Source: JAPLMW01 sp964619675 (lineage in GTDB: Bacteria; Planctomycetota; Phycisphaerae; Sedimentisphaerales; UBA12454). Taken from it: a DNA stretch of 64,000 bases. Below the pieces are notes generated by a model that was not told where the DNA came from, searched no databases, and saw nothing but the letters and a program-made list of their open reading frames with translations. The stretch's first letter is position 1, and the number at the start of each line of letters is the position of its first letter. Below are positions 26,269 to 34,809 of the stretch, in pieces. Both the position numbers and the translations under genes were made by a program. The stretch covers positions 1 through 64,000 of the forward strand of contig CAZUEO010000009.1 in NCBI GenBank assembly GCA_964619675.1, written 5' to 3'.

Positions 26269-27261
26269 TTGTTTTTGAACGAAAGAAATAAAAGAATAGT
26301 TAAACTTCTGGTCAGGGTCTTGATTACCTTGTTACTCCTGACATGGGTCTTTACGAAAATTGATTTCCAGCAGTTTGTTGACATTGCAAGGAAAACCAAG
26401 TGGTCTTTTTTGATTTTAAGCTGGATATTGACTCTTTTCAGCTTCTGGGTGATGTCCTTTACAATGCGCCTTATTATGAAGCGACTGGATTGTGAAGTTA
26501 GTACAGGCACCGTTTTTCTTGCATCTGCGATTACCGCACTTTATGGAATGATACTCCCCGGCATACTGGACGTGTCTGCGAAATGGTATGTTCTTAAACT
26601 TCACACAGGTAAGCCAAGCCATGTGCTTAGCGGTATGGTGTATAATCAATTCATATCGATTTTGATGATAGTTATTTTTGGCTTGTCTGCATTAATAATA
26701 TCCAACCCAACCTCGAATTTTAAGTTGCCTTTAATCTGTATTTTTTTGCTTATAATAACTATTTTATGTTGCCTATTATTACTTAACCGAATCACTGGCC
26801 CTAAAGTAACTAATTTTTTTGGTTCAATGTTAAACCGACTGCCTGCAAGAATAAATAACGTAGGCCAAAAAATATTGGACCATCTGTCGATATTTCAAAC
26901 GGCCGAGTGGAAGTTTCATTTACAAATATTATTGCTGGCCGCGTTTGCAACCTCTTTAGGCATAATAGTTTACGTTTTTGCAGCAAAAGCAGCGGGTATA
27001 ACAGTTTCGTTCGGGGTTCTCGTATGGCAAAGCTCGCTTATTTACCTGTTGGGACGGCTGCCGATTTCCGTAGCTAACCTCGGTGTAAGGGAAATTACCA
27101 TAGTCGGGAGTCTGACTCAATACGGGGTCTCAGCACCAGAGGCCTTGTTAATGTCAATGGTAGTATTTTCAAACAAGATTATAATGGCGATTTTGGGAGC
27201 GATTTATCAAATCTACCTGGTATTTCACGATAACAAATCTACTCAAGCCGAAAAACATTAA
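26269..27261 (+). CDS. flippase-like membrane protein (LPG synthetase TM domain / UPF0104)
   Basis: A 330-residue protein with about eight membrane helices. The segment KRLDCEVSTGTVFLASAITALYGMILPGILDVSAKWYVLK resembles the lysylphosphatidylglycerol-synthetase transmembrane family. VANLGVREITIVG near residue 270 matches the conserved GxREG-type motif of that family. Members are proposed to move lipid-linked intermediates or lipids across the membrane. The start is TTG at 26269. It ends convergently, overlapping the next minus-strand gene by 23 bases. Confidence 0.75.
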   Translation: MFLNERNKRIVKLLVRVLITLLLLTWVFTKIDFQQFVDIARKTKWSFLILSWILTLFSFWVMSFTMRLIMKRLDCEVSTGTVFLASAITALYGMILPGILDVSAKWYVLKLHTGKPSHVLSGMVYNQFISILMIVIFGLSALIISNPTSNFKLPLICIFLLIITILCCLLLLNRITGPKVTNFFGSMLNRLPARINNVGQKILDHLSIFQTAEWKFHLQILLLAAFATSLGIIVYVFAAKAAGITVSFGVLVWQSSLIYLLGRLPISVANLGVREITIVGSLTQYGVSAPEALLMSMVVFSNKIIMAILGAIYQIYLVFHDNKSTQAEKH

Positions 27262-28993
27262 TGAATCTACCGTTACTCCTGATTTGTGTTATGAATTTAT
27301 AAGGGCCTGCATCCTTGGTATTAATCAGGAAGGGTATTGTTTTGTGAAGGTTTAGAGCGCGGTCGCCCCACGGGTCCTTGCTAAGACCTTCTCTGCTTGC
27401 CCAGCAGACATAGGTAACATTTTTCTCTCTAAGTTTTTCCACAAGCTGCTCCGGACTATCAGCATAAGGAAAATTGATAAAACATTCGGCAGACCGGGGG
27501 ACAAATATAGCCACCGTCTCATGCATATATACCACCATTTTCTCGTCCGGTTTGGCATTGTCGGCATACCAGTCAGCCAGATATTTAAATTCAATGTCCT
27601 GCTGGCCGTCCCCCAGCAAAGGCGCAATGGAAAACTGACTCGACAGTATTACAGGAATAATTACTGCTGCAATCACCGCATCTGACAATAAATGCCTGAA
27701 TTTGTACAGAAAAGCTCTGGATAATACGATCAGAATAATCACAGAAATCATAATAAAGGGCAAAAATCTGACCGCAGGACAAATCGCTGCCAATTGTCGT
27801 AAATAAGACACAAGAGGAGTTATTAAAAATAAAGCGATAATTATCATAACTGCCTGAAAAACCATAATTACAACGCCGGGAAAATGTAATTTGTCATTTA
27901 CAATGTTCCAGAACTGCCTTACGCCGAATATACCTATCAGCAGAGCTATCCAGGAAATTGTTGAATGATACCTGGGAATCGGATAAGGATAATAGGCATG
28001 AACAAGAAAATAAGGGACAAAGAAAATCAACAAGATAAATATGAGTCGGTTTCTTTTTATAAGACCATAGACTGCCCCAAATGCAAAAGTCACCAGTGCC
28101 GTGAATTTACTGACAGACCATAACGTTTCAAACGCTTCCCGGCCTGACTTAGGGTCTATCATAAGCAAAGGTCTGAAACCCACATTCCACATCAGGCCCA
28201 AATGCTTTACTATTCCTGTACGTTCCTGACGTGTCTTGAGAAAATACTGTGTATGTCTTTTTGTAAAAACCGCCAGATAATGATCGGTGGAGGTTCCAAT
28301 GTCGGTATACAGGAAAGTGCCCAAAAGCCACAACATCAGAGGAATAGAAGCCAGCACAGAGTAAACAAACGCAATAATCCTCTCCTTGTTCGTTTTTTTG
28401 TAAATCATATCCATTACAAACGCAGCAAGTATCAGTGCGGCGCCTTCATATCTTACCATCGTTGTTATAGAGGCCGTCAGATACGCCCAGCTTGAATTTC
28501 TGCAGATGAGATATATCGTCAGCAAAACAAAAAACAGCAGGGGCATTTCAGCCAGAGGCTCCCTGAGCATATATAGTGTCCAGGGAGTAATCGAGACAAT
28601 TATAGCAAGCCATATGGCGCCCCTGCCAATCAGTCTCTTGCCGATTAACCACAGAAGAATAAGATTCAACGGATTAAGAATGGAATTCAGCAGCCAGCCC
28701 CCTCTTAAATCAGGAAACCTTCCTCCCGCCAGTTTGCCGAAAAGAATCTGCAGAACACCCGTCACAGGCCCTCGTTTAAAATCTGATGGACGCTGGAAAG
28801 ATAAAATCTCACGCCCCGTTTGTACAAAGGCGGGAAAATCGGATATCGGTACAATCTTATGCCCAAAAAGAATAAAACTCTGATAAATACCGACAGCCAC
28901 CAAAATACAAACTGCAAAATACTCAAAGTATTTATCCTGTTTGTCCGTGTTTATCTTTACCTCAATATGCTTTGACCGCTTTTTTGCCTTCAC
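27239..28993 (-). CDS. multi-pass membrane protein, GT39/PMT-like
   Basis: A 584-residue protein with about ten to twelve hydrophobic segments. The first loop, HKIVPISDFPAFVQTGREIL, holds an Asp as in GT-C glycosyltransferases. TLYMLREPLAEMPLLFF and TTMVRYEGAALILAAF are typical of mannosyltransferase-like membrane proteins. A soluble C-terminus (about 460-584) follows. It probably transfers sugar from a lipid donor in the periplasm; acceptor unknown. It lies at the downstream end of the minus-strand glycan block. Confidence 0.65.
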   Translation of the reverse strand: MKAKKRSKHIEVKINTDKQDKYFEYFAVCILVAVGIYQSFILFGHKIVPISDFPAFVQTGREILSFQRPSDFKRGPVTGVLQILFGKLAGGRFPDLRGGWLLNSILNPLNLILLWLIGKRLIGRGAIWLAIIVSITPWTLYMLREPLAEMPLLFFVLLTIYLICRNSSWAYLTASITTMVRYEGAALILAAFVMDMIYKKTNKERIIAFVYSVLASIPLMLWLLGTFLYTDIGTSTDHYLAVFTKRHTQYFLKTRQERTGIVKHLGLMWNVGFRPLLMIDPKSGREAFETLWSVSKFTALVTFAFGAVYGLIKRNRLIFILLIFFVPYFLVHAYYPYPIPRYHSTISWIALLIGIFGVRQFWNIVNDKLHFPGVVIMVFQAVMIIIALFLITPLVSYLRQLAAICPAVRFLPFIMISVIILIVLSRAFLYKFRHLLSDAVIAAVIIPVILSSQFSIAPLLGDGQQDIEFKYLADWYADNAKPDEKMVVYMHETVAIFVPRSAECFINFPYADSPEQLVEKLREKNVTYVCWASREGLSKDPWGDRALNLHKTIPFLINTKDAGPYKFITQIRSNGRFINVFRLE

Positions 28994-29019
28994 TTTTCAA
29001 GCTTCTAAAAATTACCATA

Positions 29020-31086
29020 CTATTTATATACCAAACCGGGCTTGTAAACAAATTTTATATGATGCCGACCCTTATCGACAGCAACCGATTTGAATGTGCC
29101 AAAAAGCAATTCTATCTCCTTTTCTTCACCGTTAACAAACGCCTTCCAATTATGGTCCCAGTTATCAATGAAACTAACATGTCCCGCCACAGGAGTTTCA
29201 ATCTCCCATTCCAGTTCATCGCCGGTATATAATAACAGATAACCCTGGTTTTTATAATGAAATGAATCCCTCAAAAAATCTATTATATTTTCATAAGAGA
29301 TAGATTCAGAGAAAAATACTCTCCTTCTGCCTTTCACCCCAAACAGAATTTCCTGAGCCTGCAAATCATCGGAGTGCCCCTTTAAAAATTTTACATAACG
29401 GTCAAAATACCAGCTCGGCAATACGCTAACATTAAAGACAGGGCCAAGAGAAATGGAATTTTTACGATTTATTCTCGAATAACTGAACGATGCCTGATTT
29501 ATGGCATCAACATCAAGCTTTATGCGTTCTTTCATGACCCTCCCCTCGTAAGTCCAACTATGAGTTCCAACAGGCCACATCTCGCAAACGCTGATGACTA
29601 TCAGCAGAATAGTAACTACGCCCAATATTTTACTCGATTCCAGGGTATATTTTTTACTAACGGCCAATATCAACAAAACGACAGCAAAGGCCGGAATTCC
29701 CAAATACACGAACCACACATTATATGGCCAGACATTCCGGAACCAGTCTTTCCACTGCGTATCATATACTTTATTCGAAAGCAGATAAAGCTGAGTACAC
29801 AGAATTGCAATATAAATCATAGCCAGCGTTATAATCATCCCGTATCTTTTATAGAAACTTTTGCCTGCTGGCCGTCCGGAACCAGAAATCAGACTTTCAA
29901 AATGATTAAAAGACAACGATAACAGCCAGGCCAGTATCGGCAAAAGAATAATACTCAATCTGCCCCAGACGCGAAGACTGGAAAAACCCGGCATATATTT
30001 CCATAAGAATATAAAAAGATACGAATATTTACCATAACTTATGTAGCTTATTATTCCAATCCAGAGAACAAAAAATATTTTTACCGCCGGTTCCTTCGTA
30101 AAATTTGTAAACAAATATAAAAGAACTATTAACAAAGCCGTAATACTGAAAAAATACCAGCCTTCGGCTTCCGCAGCGGGCGGATAAACCAGCGAACCAA
30201 TTGTATCAACAAGATTAAATAGATAGTAATCCGTCGAGTAATCAAAATCCCTGCCCGTTCGATCTGTTGTTTGAGACATCAGATTTTTAACACCTAATAA
30301 ATACGGACCGCAAACAAGAGCCACTAATACCGCACAAACAGCGAAAGTATAAATAACCTTTTTCCATTTGATTGAATCTATACCAAATAAGCGCAGGCGG
30401 AGCGGCTTAATAAGGAAAAGAAGGAAATACGGTACGAATAAAAACTGGGAATAATAAACATAATACAGATATCCCGCCGTGCAAAAACAAACAAGTGAGA
30501 CAACAAGAGTTATACCGCCCCAAAGACTGTCTTTAAAAGACTGACTTTTAAATATTCTTGTAATCGCATAGAGCACCCATGGATACCAGGCGGCTGTATG
30601 TACGGCGTTGGGAAATCTCAATATCTCTGTTATTTTAAAGCTCACCGAAATAATAATAGTACTAAGAATCACGGCTCTTGTATTTTTGTTAATCAACCGA
30701 AGCCATTTATAAATACCAAGAGCAAATATTGAAATGCCGATTATAGTAAAAAACTGATGGTTTATCGGATTGTAACCGCCGGATATTTTATACCACACAA
30801 CCAGCGGCAGATTCAGGGGATAAAATACCTGAGCGAACGGATTTATATAAAATGGGAAACCGGCGCCTTCGGAAGGAGACCAAAGGGGAAATTTAAGTTC
30901 AGCCAGACATGCAAGCAAATAGACTTTATAGTTATAGTACAGCATAATAAAATCATTGCCTATGGCAGTATATTGACTGTTTATTGGCAGGATTAGACGA
31001 AACAAATATATTAGCGGCCAGAGAAAAATAAAAACGCCGACAGGGTATTTAAAACCGTTTGTTTGTCTACTCTTTTTATCTTTCAA
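29020..31086 (-). CDS. YfhO-family membrane protein
   Basis: A 688-residue membrane protein with about 12 helices and a C-terminal beta-rich soluble part. The end (VSFIDNWDHNWKAFVNGEEK ... FKSVAVDKGRHHIKFVYKPG) is the characteristic closing module of YfhO-like proteins, implicated in Bacillus in glycosylating lipoteichoic acid. The first loop, GNDFIMLYYNYK, carries the acidic residue typical of GT-C enzymes. Its start overlaps the upstream gene (ending at 31083) by four bases. Confidence 0.75.
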   Translation of the reverse strand: MKDKKSRQTNGFKYPVGVFIFLWPLIYLFRLILPINSQYTAIGNDFIMLYYNYKVYLLACLAELKFPLWSPSEGAGFPFYINPFAQVFYPLNLPLVVWYKISGGYNPINHQFFTIIGISIFALGIYKWLRLINKNTRAVILSTIIISVSFKITEILRFPNAVHTAAWYPWVLYAITRIFKSQSFKDSLWGGITLVVSLVCFCTAGYLYYVYYSQFLFVPYFLLFLIKPLRLRLFGIDSIKWKKVIYTFAVCAVLVALVCGPYLLGVKNLMSQTTDRTGRDFDYSTDYYLFNLVDTIGSLVYPPAAEAEGWYFFSITALLIVLLYLFTNFTKEPAVKIFFVLWIGIISYISYGKYSYLFIFLWKYMPGFSSLRVWGRLSIILLPILAWLLSLSFNHFESLISGSGRPAGKSFYKRYGMIITLAMIYIAILCTQLYLLSNKVYDTQWKDWFRNVWPYNVWFVYLGIPAFAVVLLILAVSKKYTLESSKILGVVTILLIVISVCEMWPVGTHSWTYEGRVMKERIKLDVDAINQASFSYSRINRKNSISLGPVFNVSVLPSWYFDRYVKFLKGHSDDLQAQEILFGVKGRRRVFFSESISYENIIDFLRDSFHYKNQGYLLLYTGDELEWEIETPVAGHVSFIDNWDHNWKAFVNGEEKEIELLFGTFKSVAVDKGRHHIKFVYKPGLVYK

Positions 31087-32615
31087 TTCTGAATTTCCTG
31101 TATTTTTTTGTCCTTCGCTTTATAGGCATCATCAAGCAGATGTTCCAATGTCGGCAAGGGTCTTGCTATAACCGCAATTTGGTAGGAAAACAAAGTTCTT
31201 GAAAACAAAATTAAAATCTTATTAATCCAAAGCAAAAAACGGGCAGATTTACCTTTCCCCACAGCCACCGGAAACGGTGCCGGAATGCCTTGTTTTTTTA
31301 CGACCTCATACCCATGAATTTCCAGTGTTTTTACCAACGAGTAAAATGTGAACAAACGCGTGTGGTCAAGGTCGAGAATGCCTCTCTTGCCGTAATTAAA
31401 GCTGCCGCAAAACAAACTTAACCTGACAGGCAAAAAGGCGACATTCGCTGTTGTTATGATTATAGTCGGCCTGTCTTTTGAGAATCTTTGTCGCATCACT
31501 TTCAGAAATTGCTCCAGCGACTTGAGATGTTCGATAATATCAAGAAGCAGTAAGTAATCGACTTTGCCGAAATCATCGTTAAAATCGTATTTTTCAATAT
31601 CTGCTTCGATACTCCTGAAGGAATTTTCCTTCACCTGCGGCTGAATCTGTAAATCGATCGAGATGGTTTTTACTTTTTTATTTTTTAGCTCTTCTGCCAT
31701 AAAGCCCGGCCCGCAGCCGATATCAATTACTGTTGATTGGGGCTTGATATTATCCAGTGCAAACTGCTGCGAGCTTGGATACCCAAATTTGCTTCGATAA
31801 TGAGCGTTTGAATCCTGATAATAATCAAATTTGGGCTGATAATACAACCCAAGTCTGTTTAAACGCGATTGTATACAGGATTTAATAATCCGAAACGCAT
31901 ATTTAATTCCGTTAACTCTGCAAATTTCATTTCCGTAGAAAGTAGGAATAGGAATTTCCTTTATTCTTTTTTTGGTATCTACGAGCTGGACTATGATGTC
32001 AGTATCAAAATCGAAATAGTTTGAATTGTATTCAAATGGAATTTCCGAAAGCGTTTTTACTCTGTAAGCCCGATAACCGCTGTGGAATTCCGACAATTGC
32101 GATTTTATAATCCTGTTCTGGATAAAAGTCAGAATCTGGTTGCCTATCCATTTATATAAAGGCATTTGACCTTTAAGGGCATCGACGCGGTTAATCATAC
32201 GCGAACCAAAAACCGCATCTGCCTGGTTATTGATAATTGGTTCTATCATCTTGCCGAGATATTCAGGGGCATATTGTCCATCGCCGTGCAGCAAAACAAC
32301 TGCATCGAAACCCTGCCGGACAGCGTAGCAATAGCCGATTTTCTGATTGCCGCCATAGCCCTGGTTTTCGGGATTATACAGCACCGTAATGAGACGTTCA
32401 GGATTAAGCTTCGAGTATTCATAAGCCCTGTAAAAGGTCCGGTCGAAAGATTGGTCATCTATGATTAACGCCTCGCTGTAATAATTTTCATTTCCCCATA
32501 TCTCCTTCCCGATGCGGTCAAGAACAGGCTCTATGGTGTGTTCTGCGTTATAACATACAATAAAAATCAGCACTTTCTTTTTTCCATTTATTTCCATTTT
32601 CGCCGCTTCCGTCAT
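31083..32615 (-). CDS. GT2 glycosyltransferase - SAM methyltransferase fusion
   Basis: A 510-residue bifunctional protein. Residues ~12-245 are a GT-A family 2 glycosyltransferase: KKVLIFIVCYNAEHTIEPVL, ALIIDDQSFD and VVLLHGDGQYAPEYL (DXD region). Residues ~280-440 are a class I methyltransferase: VIDIGCGPGFMAEEL (about 295), SIDLQI and DYLLLLDIIEHLKS. It could add and methylate a sugar in sequence. A gene two positions upstream (33387-34790) has the same two domains in the opposite order. It overlaps both neighbours by four bases, so coupling is tight. Confidence 0.85.
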   Translation of the reverse strand: MTEAAKMEINGKKKVLIFIVCYNAEHTIEPVLDRIGKEIWGNENYYSEALIIDDQSFDRTFYRAYEYSKLNPERLITVLYNPENQGYGGNQKIGYCYAVRQGFDAVVLLHGDGQYAPEYLGKMIEPIINNQADAVFGSRMINRVDALKGQMPLYKWIGNQILTFIQNRIIKSQLSEFHSGYRAYRVKTLSEIPFEYNSNYFDFDTDIIVQLVDTKKRIKEIPIPTFYGNEICRVNGIKYAFRIIKSCIQSRLNRLGLYYQPKFDYYQDSNAHYRSKFGYPSSQQFALDNIKPQSTVIDIGCGPGFMAEELKNKKVKTISIDLQIQPQVKENSFRSIEADIEKYDFNDDFGKVDYLLLLDIIEHLKSLEQFLKVMRQRFSKDRPTIIITTANVAFLPVRLSLFCGSFNYGKRGILDLDHTRLFTFYSLVKTLEIHGYEVVKKQGIPAPFPVAVGKGKSARFLLWINKILILFSRTLFSYQIAVIARPLPTLEHLLDDAYKAKDKKIQEIQN

Positions 32616-33385
32616 TGTTTTTCCAGAACTACCGTTTCAAACATTCCAAGCCATTTGTTAAAGGGACGAAGACAAACTTCCAGAAGTTTCACAAAGCCGT
32701 ACATAAACGCAGGGACCAATTGCCTGTAACTCAGTCCTCCGCTCAGTATATATCGCAAAGGCGTATGAAAACTGATATTTATAATCTTTAAGTTAGGAAA
32801 CTGCGATTCAAATACTTTCCTGTCTCTCTCGAATATTATCCAAGCCAGCGCTCCGTTTGCGTCGGATAGCGGCCCGGCTTTATCCATCTCCCAGCCTGCC
32901 GAAGTGTCGAACATTTCATGATGAAAGTTTTTATACACAAATCTGCCCCACAGTGTATTGGCAGGCTCTATCATAACGATTTTGCCGCCGCTTTTAAGAC
33001 ATCTTTGCGCTTCAGCCAGAAAAACTGCCGGCCTTTTAATGTGATGCAACACATCCATCATAAAAAACGCGTCAACACTGCCGCTTTCAAAAGACATCTC
33101 TTCTGCTGAAAATACCATATCCACATTGGCAAGCTTAATAATATCAGAGGTTATCACAGCCGGTATGATTTCCTTTATAAACCCGCCTCCGCTGCCCAAT
33201 TCAACCAGCTTTTCAGCTTTTGGGCCGATTGCTTCTTTGAAAATTTTATAAAAATCGGCATACAGCTCTCTCAGAAAAACTTTTTTCTTTATAATTTGCG
33301 AATGCAGCACCGTTGTCTGAGGGGCATCAAGATTTTTAACTTCTTTTACCTCAGGCTGCCTCAGATATTCCAGCAAACTCATCAC
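32612..33385 (-). CDS. class I SAM-dependent methyltransferase
   Basis: A 257-residue methyltransferase. KLVELGSGGGFIKEI (about 61-75) is motif I, and SVDAFFMMDVLHHIKRP (about 105) is motif IV. LKSGGKIVMIEPAN is the following strand. The substrate is unknown. It sits between two glycosyltransferase/methyltransferase fusions, four bases overlapping the downstream one and two bases from the upstream one. Confidence 0.85.
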   Translation of the reverse strand: MMSLLEYLRQPEVKEVKNLDAPQTTVLHSQIIKKKVFLRELYADFYKIFKEAIGPKAEKLVELGSGGGFIKEIIPAVITSDIIKLANVDMVFSAEEMSFESGSVDAFFMMDVLHHIKRPAVFLAEAQRCLKSGGKIVMIEPANTLWGRFVYKNFHHEMFDTSAGWEMDKAGPLSDANGALAWIIFERDRKVFESQFPNLKIINISFHTPLRYILSGGLSYRQLVPAFMYGFVKLLEVCLRPFNKWLGMFETVVLEKQ

Positions 33386-33386
33386 A

Positions 33387-34790
33387 TTAACCTTTGCCCA
33401 GCCACTTTATTTTTTTGAATGCTATCCAGCTCATCTTCAGCAAAAGCCAGCCGTGCTGGAATCTGCTGATATTTGTAGTTCCATAAGTTCTTGCCTTATA
33501 ATTTACCGGAATTTCAACGACTTTGAGATTTTGTTTTACCGCACCGAAAATCAGGTCGAAATCCCCGAAGGGGTCAAACTCACCGAAATAGGCACGGTTG
33601 GCGGCGATAAGCTCGTAATTCTTTTTGCTTATCATTTTAGTCCCGCACAGCGTGTCCTTGAATCTCTGGCCCAGAATCCAGGTAAATACGGCGCTGAAAA
33701 ATTTATTTCCAAGCAGATTCAGGAATCTCATTGCCTCTTTTTCCATAGGATAAACCAATCTTGTACCGTTGATATACTCGCCTTTGCCCTGGCACAATGC
33801 CCTGAAAAATTTCGGTAAATCTTCAGGCGGCGCCGTCAAATCGGCATCCTGTATCACCAACACATCGCCGCCGGCCGCTGCAAAACCTTTTCTAACCGCA
33901 TCGGCTTTGCCTTTTGCCTGACCCTGATGAATTAATTTGATATTCCTTTTGGGATGAAGCTTTATCTGCCTTTTTATTTCTTCCACAGTGCCATCGGTGC
34001 TATTGCCGTCAACAAAAACAATTTCCGTCTGGCGCCCCATCTGAGGTATTCGTTTGATAGCGTCCTCGATATTGCCTCTTTCATTTCTGCACGGCACTAT
34101 TACAGATACAGAAAGCTCATCTTCAGCTATGCCGGCAGCGGCAGCCCTTGCAATTATAAGATTTACTAGGTTCAGATGTCTTATACCAGGCAGCAGAGAA
34201 AGAAAATAATTGGAAATGGAAGTTATCGGCCAGATTCGCTTGGGAAGTAAAACATAAGAATCCTGCCTGATTACGTCAAAATCAGCGACATTCAGAAGAT
34301 TAATTATATCGCTCTGAGCAAGCCAGTTCTGATACTTGCAGGGCCTTCTCAACCTCAAAAGAGAACCCAGCCTAAGCACAGACTCCCAAAGGTAATTGTA
34401 ATATGTTACTATAATCCGCGTTTCAGCAGTTGTTGCCGAACGCATATTTTCAAAAACCTTTTGAATATCTCCCCAGTGTCCCAGCGAATTGCATATAATT
34501 ATGTAATCGAATTTTTCATTTGTCTTAAACTCATGAGGGTCGGCAATCTGAAAATCAAGCTTTGGAAATCTCTTTCTCGCCAGCTCGATATTCCCTTTGT
34601 CAGGGTCTATTCCCAGCCCGTACGAAGGATTAACCCCTGCCAGCAAATCGCCGGTTTCGCAGCCGATATGCAAAATCCTGCTGCCGGGCCTTACTATAAA
34701 TTTATGAATCTTTTCTATCCATCCGTAATAATAGAAATTTCTCTTCCTCCATTTCAAAATACCGTTTATGTCGATTTTGTCTTCACTCAT
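33387..34790 (-). CDS. SAM methyltransferase - GT2 glycosyltransferase fusion
   Basis: A 467-residue protein. Residues ~30-160 form a methyltransferase fold: RILHIGCETGDLLAGV (motif I, about 39-54), GLGIDPDKGNIELA and FDYIIICNSLGHW. Residues ~222-467 form a family 2 glycosyltransferase: SVIVPCRNERGNIEDAI, EIVFVDGNSTDGT, VIQDADLTAPPEDL and the acceptor-side GEFDPFGDFDLIFGA. It is the first gene of the minus-strand block and mirrors the domain order of 31083-32615. It probably glycosylates a lipid-linked intermediate. Confidence 0.85.
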   Translation of the reverse strand: MSEDKIDINGILKWRKRNFYYYGWIEKIHKFIVRPGSRILHIGCETGDLLAGVNPSYGLGIDPDKGNIELARKRFPKLDFQIADPHEFKTNEKFDYIIICNSLGHWGDIQKVFENMRSATTAETRIIVTYYNYLWESVLRLGSLLRLRRPCKYQNWLAQSDIINLLNVADFDVIRQDSYVLLPKRIWPITSISNYFLSLLPGIRHLNLVNLIIARAAAAGIAEDELSVSVIVPCRNERGNIEDAIKRIPQMGRQTEIVFVDGNSTDGTVEEIKRQIKLHPKRNIKLIHQGQAKGKADAVRKGFAAAGGDVLVIQDADLTAPPEDLPKFFRALCQGKGEYINGTRLVYPMEKEAMRFLNLLGNKFFSAVFTWILGQRFKDTLCGTKMISKKNYELIAANRAYFGEFDPFGDFDLIFGAVKQNLKVVEIPVNYKARTYGTTNISRFQHGWLLLKMSWIAFKKIKWLGKG

Positions 34791-34809
34791 CTGGCATTAT
34801 CCTTTTCAG

